Shown here piece by piece: positions 56,512 to 64,000 of a DNA stretch of 64,000 nucleotides. The number at the start of each line of letters is the position of its first letter. Positions within the stretch are counted from its first letter, which is position 1. The stretch is taken from positions 1 to 64,000 of the forward strand of contig NZ_JAKIKY010000001.1 of the NCBI RefSeq assembly GCF_023349185.1, in the 5' to 3' direction. The position numbers and the translations under genes are program-made. The stretch is from Shewanella aquimarina. GTDB taxonomy: Bacteria > Pseudomonadota > Gammaproteobacteria > Enterobacterales > Shewanellaceae. Under the pieces are notes generated by a model. The model saw only the letters and a list, made by a program, of their open reading frames with translations. It searched no databases and had not been told where the DNA came from.

Positions 56512-58041
56512 TTAAACGAAACCAAAGTAGTGAGCGGCGACCACCACAATGCTCGACACCAAAAACAGCGCCAACATGAAACGCCAGATAAACTTGACCC
56601 AAATGCCCCAGTCGACCCGGCATACGCCTAAAGTCGCCATCAGAGATGCCGATGTCGGCACCAGCACATTGGTAAAGCCGTCGCCCAGCTGAAAAGCCAA
56701 CACGGCCACCTGACGCGATACCCCAACGATGTCGGCAAGGGGCGCCATCAAGGGCATGGTCAATGCCGCCTGACCCGAGCCCGAGGTGACAAAGAAATTA
56801 AACACAGATTGAAACAGCAACATAAACCAGGCCGAGGCGACTGCGGGGAGCTGACCAATCAGGCTGCCGGCGCCATTGAGTAAGGTATTTAATACACTTG
56901 GCTCATCTGGCTTACCACCACCCAAAAGCAGCAAGATCCCCGAGGCACAACCGACCAGCAAGGCTGGCTCCAACATGGTGCCCGCTCCCTGCTTAAAACT
57001 ACTGGCCATGCCATTAAGCGTCATGCCATTTAACCTGAAGATCACCGCAATCATCCCTACGACAATCCCCATGGCAAAGAACTGACTGGCGATCTCGGGA
57101 ATGAACCAGGCCTGAGTGACAACGCCCCAGATAACCCAAACGACCGTCAGCAAGATGGTGAGCAGTACCAGACTGTCACCAAGGTTAAAGCGACTCTTTA
57201 ACTCGCTCGAATTATGATGCTCACGGAAATATCTGTCCGACTCAAAGCAGAGCGAGCTTTGCGGATCCGCTTGGATCTTCGCGCCGTAGCGCATGGTAAA
57301 GACCACCCCCATCAGGGTAAACCCAGCCCACATGAGTCCCCTTACACCGGCGCCTGAGAGTACGGGAATGCCGGCAATCCCCTGAGCTATTGCCACGCTG
57401 AAGGGGTTCATCCAAGAACTGGCAAAGCCCACCTGAGTCGCCACATAGGTCACCATCACAGTGGTGATGCCATCGAAGCCCAAACGTATCATTAAGGGGC
57501 AGATGATGATGGCAAAGGCGATCGCCTCCTCCCCCATACCAAACACGGCGCCGCCGAGGGAGAAGAGAATAAAGAGCACGGGAATGAAGAGACGCTCGTT
57601 GCCCTTGGTCTTGTCGATCAAGCGTATAATGCCGTTATCTATGGTGCCGGTTTCCATCACTATGCCGAAGGCGCCACCGATCACCAGCATAAACATGATA
57701 ACCCCGATGGCAGTGCCCCACTTGGATCCCGAGGTTAAACCTTCGAAGGCAAAATTGAAGAAGCCTATGCCCCCGCCCCCTTCAAACAGGGCTACTGGCT
57801 GTTTAAGCTGCTCTCCCGCCTCATCCAGACTGTAACGAAAGGAGTTAGTGTCGACCACACTACGCGTTTTTTCGACGCCATCGGCGAGATAATGGATCTC
57901 CTGGGTCTCGAAGGAGCCTACCGGCACCAGATAGGTCAACAACATGGCTGCCAAGGCCACAAAGAAGATGATCACTAAGGTGTCGGGTAAAGGGATTTTA
58001 TTTTGCGGGTTTGCCGCCGAGGAAGGCGCTTGATTTGCCAT
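56512..58041 (-). CDS. YfcC-family inner-membrane transporter
   Basis: This 509-residue protein has about 11-12 membrane helices and the YfcC/C4-dicarboxylate-type blocks LFSLGGAVFGMGEEAIAFAI, FASSWMNPFSVAIAQGIAG and GSGQAALTMPLMAPLADIVG. The family includes putative arginine/ornithine or basic amino acid transporters, but the solute is not proven. I choose the ATG at 58041 (MANQAPSS), which gives a length close to E. coli YfcC. A GTG at 58122 would add 27 residues that look non-coding. It is divergent from the LysR gene, which may regulate it. Confidence 0.87.
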   Translation of the reverse strand: MANQAPSSAANPQNKIPLPDTLVIIFFVALAAMLLTYLVPVGSFETQEIHYLADGVEKTRSVVDTNSFRYSLDEAGEQLKQPVALFEGGGGIGFFNFAFEGLTSGSKWGTAIGVIMFMLVIGGAFGIVMETGTIDNGIIRLIDKTKGNERLFIPVLFILFSLGGAVFGMGEEAIAFAIIICPLMIRLGFDGITTVMVTYVATQVGFASSWMNPFSVAIAQGIAGIPVLSGAGVRGLMWAGFTLMGVVFTMRYGAKIQADPQSSLCFESDRYFREHHNSSELKSRFNLGDSLVLLTILLTVVWVIWGVVTQAWFIPEIASQFFAMGIVVGMIAVIFRLNGMTLNGMASSFKQGAGTMLEPALLVGCASGILLLLGGGKPDEPSVLNTLLNGAGSLIGQLPAVASAWFMLLFQSVFNFFVTSGSGQAALTMPLMAPLADIVGVSRQVAVLAFQLGDGFTNVLVPTSASLMATLGVCRVDWGIWVKFIWRFMLALFLVSSIVVVAAHYFGFV

Positions 58042-58420
58042 TGTTTTTCCATGGTTATTCTTGGAATCTAAGTTATTGCCCGCCAATATAAACCAATTCC
58101 CCCTCTGCTGCACAGGAATCACCCGTTGGGCACTGAACCAATCAAGCGCAAAGCTGCCGGCTCGGATCGCCTAAACTGGAATGGCCTAAACTGGGAGCGC
58201 CCAAACAAAGCCACCTGCTCGATTGGGCTCACATGTAGCCAAGAAATGTCATGGTGCGCACAAGACACGCTTAAAGAGTGAGGCATGTCGAGTAACTCAG
58301 ATAAAATCAACGCGTTACTTGTGAAAGCCTTCAGGCGCTCATACAATCAATATCACGCAAGCATCAATTTTATTGATAGTTTTCTTTATTGGTTAATTCA
58401 GTTAGGACGCCACAAGGTCA
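58042..58420. other. Divergent regulatory region between the YfcC-type and lysR genes
   Basis: About 380 bases separate the two divergent genes. LysR regulators usually bind T-N11-A sites in such regions, and several weak candidates exist, but none stands out. No gene or stable hairpin is supported here. Confidence 0.5.
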
Positions 58421-59335
58421 ATGAAGTACTCCCTAAAACAAATCATGGTGTTCGATGCCGTAGCCAGCCTGGAAAGTGTGAGTGCGGCGGCGCGCAAATT
58501 GTCGATGACACAGTCAGCAGTCAGCATGTCCCTTGGGCAGCTAGAAAATCTACTCGGCCGCCCCCTCTTTATCAGGCAGGGTAATCGCCTCACCCTGAGT
58601 CACTGGGGAAACTGGTTACGCCCAAGAGCAAGACGTCTGCTACAAGATGCACAACAAATAGAATTAGGCCTTCACGAACAACACCTTATAAGCGGTCGTT
58701 TTCGTTTATGCTCCAGTCAGACCGCCGCCGAGCATCTGCTCCCCGAGCTTATCAGTAAAATCGATACCGATTTTCCTGAACTTAGGATCGAGCTCACAGT
58801 GGAAAATACCGAGAACGTGGTCGAGGGCCTGCTTAATTACGAATATGACTTTGGCATCATAGAGGGGCGCAACGACGACAGCCGTCTGTATCAGGAGCAA
58901 TGGTTAGACGACCATCTGGTGGTAGTCGCCTCGCCTCATCACCCTTATGCCAAGCAGACCAATATCAGCCTGGCGCAGTTAGAGCAGGCAAGATGGGTGC
59001 TGCGCGAGCAAGGCGCCGGGACCCGCCGCATCTTCGAGGGGGCGATCCACGGTGTCATCGAAAAGCTCAACGTATGGAAAGAGTATGAGCATGTCTCGCT
59101 GCTCAAGGCCCTGGTGAAAAATGGCCCCTACCTCAGCAGCCTGCCTTTTCTGGATGTGGAGAAAGAGGTGGCCGCCGGCGAGTTGGTTATCCTGCCGACG
59201 CCACAACTTAATATGCAGAGACACCTCTCTTTTGTGTGGCGCTGCGATTCGGGCGAAAACCCGCTGCGAGACTGTGTGATCACCGAGGCCAGACGTCTCA
59301 GCAAGCATCGTCAGCACGCCAAGACCAGCCGATAA
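58421..59335 (+). CDS. LysR-family transcriptional regulator
   Basis: This 304-residue regulator has an N-terminal helix-turn-helix (MVFDAVASLESVSAAARKLS, then MTQSAVSMSLGQLENLLGRP) and a LysR substrate-binding domain from about residue 90. AAGG precedes the ATG. Its divergent placement next to the YfcC-type transporter suggests that it controls that gene. It ends shortly before a hairpin terminator. Confidence 0.92.
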   Translation: MKYSLKQIMVFDAVASLESVSAAARKLSMTQSAVSMSLGQLENLLGRPLFIRQGNRLTLSHWGNWLRPRARRLLQDAQQIELGLHEQHLISGRFRLCSSQTAAEHLLPELISKIDTDFPELRIELTVENTENVVEGLLNYEYDFGIIEGRNDDSRLYQEQWLDDHLVVVASPHHPYAKQTNISLAQLEQARWVLREQGAGTRRIFEGAIHGVIEKLNVWKEYEHVSLLKALVKNGPYLSSLPFLDVEKEVAAGELVILPTPQLNMQRHLSFVWRCDSGENPLRDCVITEARRLSKHRQHAKTSR

Positions 59336-59363
59336 GCAGGCTTAGCTGACAGTACAAACCGCA

Positions 59364-59387
59364 AGAAAGGGGCAAATGCCCCTTTCT
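59364..59387 (+). terminator. Hairpin after the lysR gene
   Basis: AGAAAGGGGC (59364-59373) pairs with GCCCCTTTCT (59378-59387) around AAAT. Only a weak T-rich tail follows, so termination efficiency is uncertain. Confidence 0.7.
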
Positions 59388-59419
59388 ACTTTCGCCGATT
59401 GACATCAACACGGCTTATA

Positions 59420-59581
59420 ATACCAATCGTAGTAAATAATTAATCATTCTAGTTTGTTAAAACGCTCGATAACTGTATTAGTATTTTTAATTGCAGAATA
59501 ACTACTTATCTAAAAATCCTGCTTTGTTCTCAAGCGTTTTTCCTGCGCTATTTCTGATCACATATTTACTGTGATTGGTAT
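59420..59581. repeat. 162-bp element with 19-bp terminal inverted repeats
   Basis: ATACCAATCGTAGTAAATA at 59420-59438 and TATTTACTGTGATTGGTAT at 59563-59581 are inverted copies with 17 of 19 matches. A second inner pair (AAAACGCTCGA near 59458 and TCAAGCGTTTT near 59530) allows much of the element to fold on itself. It has no reading frame of note. The size and ends resemble MITE-like or intergenic repeat elements of Shewanella and other marine gammaproteobacteria; the family name is not known to me. Confidence 0.8.
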
Positions 59582-59634
59582 AAAGTCACGCAGGCCCTTT
59601 ATTCATATCTTTGCCGAGTTTCATCTGCGACGAC

Positions 59635-61158
59635 TTAGCCATACACAGCACACACTTTGGTCACTATGGCCTCACGGGTGATCACGCCCACTAGCTTGCC
59701 TTCACTGACCACAGGGAAGCAGCTCGGCTTGCTGGCGCTGGCGTGACGGAGCCGCTCCTCATAGCTGGCATAGGTGTTGCCGGTCAGCACGCCCATGTCG
59801 TTCACCGGAAACAACTTGTCACGATCCACCACCATTACCTCGATCAGATCGGCCACCGCATCATCAGGGGTTACCGTCAGCACCCGGGTTTGCATCAGGT
59901 CGGCCACCTTGTAGCCTATGCCACGGACAAACTCTTCTGACCAGAGACTACGCAGCAGGTCTTGCTGAGAAACAAACCCCAGCAGGCGTTGCTGAGCATC
60001 GACCACAGGCGCGCCGCGCAGCTGCGCCTGGTTGAGCTGCTTGAGTCCCTCGTACACGGATAGATCGGGGGTTAGGGTAAAAGGAGTCTGCTCCATCAGG
60101 GCGCTGACATTGAGTTTTTGAATCGATTTAGGCATTTGGGTCTCTCCCCTGCAAACTTTACTAGATAAAATTGAAATGGTATTGGCAGCGTTATCGCTGT
60201 AGCTATTCTGTTCATTGCCCTGCTGGTCACGGCTCAATACTGGCTCCAGATGTACCGCCCTCAGTGGCACTTTTTCTGGTACGACGCGAGCCTTGCCTGC
60301 ATCTATCCACCAGTAGCCCAGGCCCACCACTATGCCGCCGCCGACGATATTGCCCGCAGTGACAGGAATGAGGTTATTGGCCAAAAAGTGAAGCAGAGTC
60401 AGGTCATTAAATTGCTGAGCGGTAAACCCTGGGATCTGATACCAGTCCCAGATGGCCAGCTGCTTAATGGCGATCCCCAGTGGCACCATAAAGAGGTTGG
60501 CTATGCTGTGCTCGAAGCCGCTGCTGACAAACATCGCCACGGGTAGCATCAATAAAATGGCCTTGGTGAGCGCCTCCTTGCTGGCAAAGGTCATCCAAAC
60601 CCCTAAGCAAACCAGCATGTTACATAAGATACCCAAGGTGAAGGCCTGGCCCCAGGAGTGGTGCAGCTTATGTTGTGCGACCTTCAGGGCATTGAGCCCC
60701 CACAAGCCGCCGTCCAACAGATACATCTTGGCACTGAGGATCAATGCCAGCATGATCATGGCGCCGCAGAAGTTACCCAAATAGACACGTCCCCAACAGA
60801 CCAGCAGCTGCCGCGTGCTCACGCGTTTCTGCGCCCAGGCAACGCTGCTCAGTACGCTACTGGTAAAGAGCTCGCCTCCGCAGATGACCACCAACATCAG
60901 CCCCAGACTAAAGGCCAGGCCGCCAACCAGGCGCACCATGCCCCAATCGCCCGATGCGCCAGTGGTGACGGTGAGATAAAAAACGAAGGCGAGTGCGATA
61001 AAGGCGCCAGCAAACATCGCCTGGCCGATAGACTGCATCGCCTGCTTAGTCACCTTCTCCTGACCGTAAACCGCGGCGCGCTGGCATAGGCTAGTCTCGG
61101 CCAAAGGCGCTGGCTGGCTCTGCCTGGTGGCAAGTGGCACTAGATTAGGTATCGTCAT
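59635..61158 (-). CDS. Formate/nitrite transporter (FNT) fused to a CBS domain pair
   Basis: This 507-residue protein has an FNT channel domain (about 25-285) and a C-terminal CBS pair (about 350-505). FNT hallmarks are CGGELFTSSVLSSVAW, SSGFEHSIANLFMVPLGIAI with the central channel His, and NNLIPVTAGNIVGGGIVVGL. The CBS part starts at MPKSIQKLNVSALMEQTPF. FNT channels carry formate, nitrite or similar monoacids, and CBS pairs often bind adenine nucleotides. The start is ATG 61158 with AAGGA 6-7 bases upstream. The linker between the domains is unlike either family and contains a good ribosome-binding site before an internal ATG at 60135. Confidence 0.88.
   Translation of the reverse strand: MTIPNLVPLATRQSQPAPLAETSLCQRAAVYGQEKVTKQAMQSIGQAMFAGAFIALAFVFYLTVTTGASGDWGMVRLVGGLAFSLGLMLVVICGGELFTSSVLSSVAWAQKRVSTRQLLVCWGRVYLGNFCGAMIMLALILSAKMYLLDGGLWGLNALKVAQHKLHHSWGQAFTLGILCNMLVCLGVWMTFASKEALTKAILLMLPVAMFVSSGFEHSIANLFMVPLGIAIKQLAIWDWYQIPGFTAQQFNDLTLLHFLANNLIPVTAGNIVGGGIVVGLGYWWIDAGKARVVPEKVPLRAVHLEPVLSRDQQGNEQNSYSDNAANTISILSSKVCRGETQMPKSIQKLNVSALMEQTPFTLTPDLSVYEGLKQLNQAQLRGAPVVDAQQRLLGFVSQQDLLRSLWSEEFVRGIGYKVADLMQTRVLTVTPDDAVADLIEVMVVDRDKLFPVNDMGVLTGNTYASYEERLRHASASKPSCFPVVSEGKLVGVITREAIVTKVCAVYG
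60133..60150 (-). promoter_or_regulatory. Internal ribosome-binding site and ATG for the CBS module
   Basis: On the minus strand AGGGGAGAGA (60150-60141) is followed by CCCAA and the ATG at 60135-60133, a strong Shine-Dalgarno spacing. The frame is that of the fusion gene. A separate CBS-only protein of about 166 residues (59635-60135) could be made. Confidence 0.6.
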
Positions 61159-62129
61159 GACGTGTCCTTCTCCAGCCAAGCGTAAAACAGGGGGGAAATT
61201 TCATTAACATCATCTCCGCAAGTGCCATCTACCTAAAGACGGCTATTGATTAATAAATTTTTTTACAAAGAGTTAGCTTGTTGCCTCGCTCTCTTATGCC
61301 GAGATTAGCCACTAAAAAGGCGAAATAAAATTTGATATTAATGAATGAGACAATCAGTAAATTTGATAGCTGAATATCGAGGTGACGAGCTTGTTAAGCC
61401 GATAACAACTCACCTTAAAACCGCTTTAATACAGAGGCTTACATAAAAACAATTGTTAACGACATGAAAACCTATGAATGCGGCGTTGAGGCGCGAAGGC
61501 GCCTAGCTTGCTTTAGCAAACTGGCAACTGACCACCTATTGCCTAAGCTATAAGGCAAGTTGATTAACATCCCTAGCCAATTTTTTCCCAAGGCAAACTG
61601 GCGAGATAGCAAAAGGCTAAGGCGGACATTCGCGCCCCTTGGCGAGACCCTGGTCACAATGAACAGCCCTTTTGCGAGCCGTGACCCAGCTAAAAATGTG
61701 AGGTGTGAGAGGCGCCTCTTATTTGCAAAGAATTGGCGGAGTGGCTCTCAAAATTGACAGAAGGCGCGATCTAAAACCAAACGCAATATATATGCCTAAT
61801 GTAAAAATTGATCTGAAATGGCGACACAAGATGTTAACTAGCTCCCAAATCATCTAATCACCAGTTTCAAGTTTATTGATAGTTAATGTCAGGCAAAAGT
61901 CACTATGTTAAGATTTATGAGGTAAATTGGTCAGACCAATTTTAAACAGCGTTAGGGATGCAACTGCTCACCGGATTTAGGGTGTTTTATCCATTCTTGG
62001 GGGCGGACAAGTTACTCGAGTGGCACCTGGGGGTCTTTCAACAAACGACACTCGCTGACTTGCAAGGATTACCTCTAAGTCTTCATCGAATTGATGAGTC
62101 AATAAGTTCTTTTCGGAGAATGAGAAATT
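61159..62129. other. Long divergent intergenic region
   Basis: About 970 bases separate the FNT-CBS gene from the DUF3360-like gene. Most is A/T-rich, but 61475-61780 is richer in G and C and contains several short hairpins (TTGCT-TTA-GCAA near 61507, TTGCCT...AGGCAA near 61539). No coding frame there has a ribosome-binding site or recognisable product. The operator at 61924 lies close to the downstream gene. Confidence 0.55.
61924..61942. promoter_or_regulatory. PdhR/LldR-type GntR operator
   Basis: AAATTGGTCAGACCAATTT is a palindrome with perfect 9-base arms around one central base. It matches the TTGGTnnnACCAA consensus used by FCD-type GntR repressors such as PdhR and LldR. It lies about 190 bases upstream of the DUF3360-like start. 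A second copy of the core is at 63986. Confidence 0.75.
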
Positions 62130-63662
62130 ATGTCAGAAACAGTCAAAAAAGAAGAGATGGAAGCCTCTGAGCTGACTTACAAGGCGCTTCACCGTCCTGC
62201 CAGCGAGTTTGCCACTCGTGAAGAATATTTAGACCACGAATTACAGATCATGAAGCCCAGACGTTGGGGCCTCAACCTGCCGGGACGCGATTTCCGCTTT
62301 GAGTGGGAAGACCTAGTGCCCGCCATCGCAGGCACTATCGGCATCACGGTAATGTATTCGGCCGTAATGGCCGCCTGGGCATCGGGCCTGAGCGAGCGCT
62401 GGGATCACATCAACCTGGGCGCCGAATTCGCCATTCAGGTGGTTCGCGTCGAAATGCTCATCCCCGCCCTGCTCTTCTGTATCATCAGTTCTGGATTTAT
62501 CAACCCTCGCGCCAACCTTGGCGGCAACCACGGCCCCATGATCCCGCTTATCGGTACCATAGCCTTGGCCGGTGCCCACCCATTAGCACTGGCGATCCTC
62601 CTGGGTATCTTTGGTCTGCTGCTCAGTTACTTTAAGGGGGGCTCCAGGTTAGTAAACCTCACCTCCAGCGGCGTCGCGGGGGGCCTCTTGGTCTTCCTCG
62701 GCTTCATGGGCGCCAAGAGTCAGATCACTTCGCTATTTGACTGGGCCGGCGGCCTGCAGGCCAAGCATGCCCTGGACTATAGCCTTGGGTATGTGGCCTT
62801 CTTCATCCTCTTGGTAAACGTCGTTCTCTACGCCTATCTGGCCAAGGTAGGTAAACGTTGGCTGGCGATCCCACTTTGTTCTATCGCCGCGATTGCGCTG
62901 GCCTTCGCCCTAGGCGCGGGATTAGATCTGCAGTTTGTTACCGCTCCAGGCATCCCTAACCTGAACCCCGTCTACTGGTGGGGCTCTACCGAGCATGGCT
63001 GGCAGCTAGGTTTACCTAACTTCGAGCACTTTATCGCGTCACTCCCCTTTGCCATCCTGGCGGTTGCCATGTGGTCACCCGATTTCTTGGGTCACCGTAT
63101 CTTCCAGGAGCTGAACTACCCTAAAGGCACAGAGAAAGTGCTGATGGACGTGGATGACACCATGACCACCTGTTCACTACGTCAAATCGTCGGTACTGCT
63201 GTGGGTGGCGGTAACATCACCTCTTCATGGGGTACCTATATGATCCCGGCGGCGATCGCTAAGCGTCCTATTCCTGCCGGCGCCATCCTGCTAGGTAGCC
63301 TGTGTATCATAGTCGCGGTACTGGGTTACCCAATGGATGTCACCGTATGGCGTCCAGTGATGTCAATCGCCCTCCTGGTTGGCGTATTCCTGCCATTACT
63401 GGAAGCCGGCATGCAGATGGTGAAAGACACCCAAAGCAGCCAAGCGGCGGGTATCTGTATCTTCGCCTCTTTCGTTGCTAACCCTGTACTGGCCTGGGCG
63501 CTGACCATGTTGCTAGATAACAATGGCCTGATTGGCGACAAAGAACGTGCCGCCAGCCTAAGCCTGGCCGACAGGCTGATCATACCGGGGCTAGCCTTTG
63601 TGATCTGTCTCGCCGCCATGCTGGCAGTGGGTATGATTCAGGGGATCCCGGCGCTACTTTAA
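62130..63662 (+). CDS. DUF3360-like multi-pass membrane protein, putative transporter
   Basis: This 510-residue protein has a hydrophilic N-terminus of about 65 residues and about 12 membrane helices. It resembles the DUF3360 family, distantly similar to nucleobase/anion permeases. Conserved-looking segments are NPRANLGGNHGPMIPLIGTI, FAILAVAMWSPDFLGHRIFQ and MDVDDTMTTCSLRQIVGTAV, the last resembling the QNxG/TxxxR part of permeases. GGAG is 12 bases before the ATG. The PdhR/LldR-type operator upstream hints at control by pyruvate, lactate or glycolate, so a carboxylate substrate is possible but unproven. Confidence 0.75.
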   Translation: MSETVKKEEMEASELTYKALHRPASEFATREEYLDHELQIMKPRRWGLNLPGRDFRFEWEDLVPAIAGTIGITVMYSAVMAAWASGLSERWDHINLGAEFAIQVVRVEMLIPALLFCIISSGFINPRANLGGNHGPMIPLIGTIALAGAHPLALAILLGIFGLLLSYFKGGSRLVNLTSSGVAGGLLVFLGFMGAKSQITSLFDWAGGLQAKHALDYSLGYVAFFILLVNVVLYAYLAKVGKRWLAIPLCSIAAIALAFALGAGLDLQFVTAPGIPNLNPVYWWGSTEHGWQLGLPNFEHFIASLPFAILAVAMWSPDFLGHRIFQELNYPKGTEKVLMDVDDTMTTCSLRQIVGTAVGGGNITSSWGTYMIPAAIAKRPIPAGAILLGSLCIIVAVLGYPMDVTVWRPVMSIALLVGVFLPLLEAGMQMVKDTQSSQAAGICIFASFVANPVLAWALTMLLDNNGLIGDKERAASLSLADRLIIPGLAFVICLAAMLAVGMIQGIPALL

Positions 63663-63678
63663 TCGCGCAAACAACAAC

Positions 63679-63706
63679 GAAGAGGGCTTAGGCCCTCTTC
63701 TTTTTT
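63679..63706 (+). terminator. Terminator after the DUF3360-like gene
   Basis: GAAGAGGGC (63679-63687) pairs with GCCCTCTTC (63692-63700) around TTAG and is followed by six T. Confidence 0.93.
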
Positions 63707-63984
63707 ATCTCCCCTATACTTACATCAAACTTGCTGATAACCGGCATCAATATGCCCTATAGGCATGACGCTCATAACGCCAGGGAATCACCCTTATCCT
63801 CGATGTCACGGACAGTCAGACAAAGGTGTGAACCACCTCGCGCAAATAACCGACTCTTAGGTGAGATGCAAACGAAATTTTGCGCCAAAAATGATAACCC
63901 GATAGCAATTTTGGCATTAACTCGGACAAAAGCAGAGCGATTCAGATGCAGCACCTAGGCAGATATGGTACTATTCATATGGTT

Positions 63985-64000
63985 AATTGGTCTTACCAAT
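63985..64000. promoter_or_regulatory. Second PdhR/LldR-type operator, cut by the window edge
   Basis: AATTGGTCTTACCAAT ends the window. It shares AATTGGTCnnACCAAT with the site at 61924. The last base of the palindrome would be the next base outside. Confidence 0.7.

Larger units (their letters stand above)
63663..64000. other. Intergenic region at the right edge
   Basis: After the terminator at 63679 there is no supported gene. The last 16 bases carry a second PdhR/LldR-type half-palindrome pair, presumably upstream of a gene beyond the window. Confidence 0.6.

Noticed and set aside
61472..61757. Short overlapping frames on both strands in the G/C-richer segment
   Set aside because: Neither has a ribosome-binding site or recognisable product, and they overlap each other antisense.

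Overview
The window looks like a chromosomal segment of a marine gammaproteobacterium, most probably Shewanella. This rests on the 5' end of a gamma-type 16S rRNA gene, the order smc-zipA-ligA-DUF2919 with cysZ-RDD-cysK beside it, a complete hydroxyproline catabolic locus of the kind known from Shewanella, and a VC_2705-type sodium:solute symporter with its small subunit. No tRNA gene, CRISPR array, phage, transposase or integrase was seen. The genus is an inference from gene content; no search was run.

Layout. 1-510: promoter, boxA leader and 5' end of a 16S rRNA gene reading leftward out of the window. 1142-13971 (-): a complete Flp/Tad pilus locus in the order flp, tadV, a winged-helix/AAA+ ATPase of unknown role, rcpC, rcpA, a small lipoprotein, a tadG-like gene, two tadE/F-type pseudopilins, tadZ, tadA, tadB, tadC, tadD. 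14506-18949: an L,D-transpeptidase, a small membrane protein and a membrane-bound sulfatase-superfamily enzyme. 19029-21760: gmhB, an Xaa-Pro aminopeptidase and a four-cysteine uracil-DNA glycosylase-like protein. 21923-28810: hydroxyproline catabolism. Two divergent transcription units flank a promoter region with repeated palindromes, and a GntR/FCD regulator lies at the right end. 28910-38199: a KAS III enzyme, an LRAT-like protein, a DEDDh exonuclease abutting a cNMP/CBS/DUF294 protein, a methyltransferase, the two-subunit sodium symporter, a DsbA-like protein and a YeeZ-like oxidoreductase. 38263-39960: an HD-GYP protein and an intergenic region carrying a palindrome like that of the hydroxyproline locus plus an orphan plus-strand terminator. 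39960-50611: DUF2919, ligA, zipA, smc, cysZ, an RDD protein and cysK. 50678-63662: a TetR regulator, an O-methyltransferase, a heptanucleotide repeat, a TonB-dependent receptor with a very G-poor leader, a YfcC-type transporter, a LysR regulator, a 162-bp inverted-repeat element, an FNT channel fused to a CBS pair, and a DUF3360-like transporter behind a PdhR/LldR-type operator. A second such operator lies at the right edge.

How the genes work together. The Tad genes form a pilus machine: Flp subunit, TadV peptidase, RcpA secretin, TadA motor, TadB/C platform and TadZ localiser. In the hydroxyproline locus, the Cys/Cys epimerase converts trans-4-hydroxy-L-proline to cis-4-hydroxy-D-proline. 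The FAD enzyme oxidises this, the DapA-family enzyme deaminates the product to 2-oxoglutarate semialdehyde, and the aldehyde dehydrogenase makes 2-oxoglutarate. The Cys/Thr paralogue is predicted to dehydrate trans-3-hydroxy-L-proline. smc-zipA-ligA serve chromosome organisation, division and DNA joining, while cysZ and cysK take up sulfate and make cysteine.

The most promising undescribed items are a possible operator-controlled small RNA at 39761-39958, the AAA+ protein inside the Tad locus, the FNT-CBS fusion with an apparent internal translation start, and the C-rich, G-poor leader of the TonB receptor.
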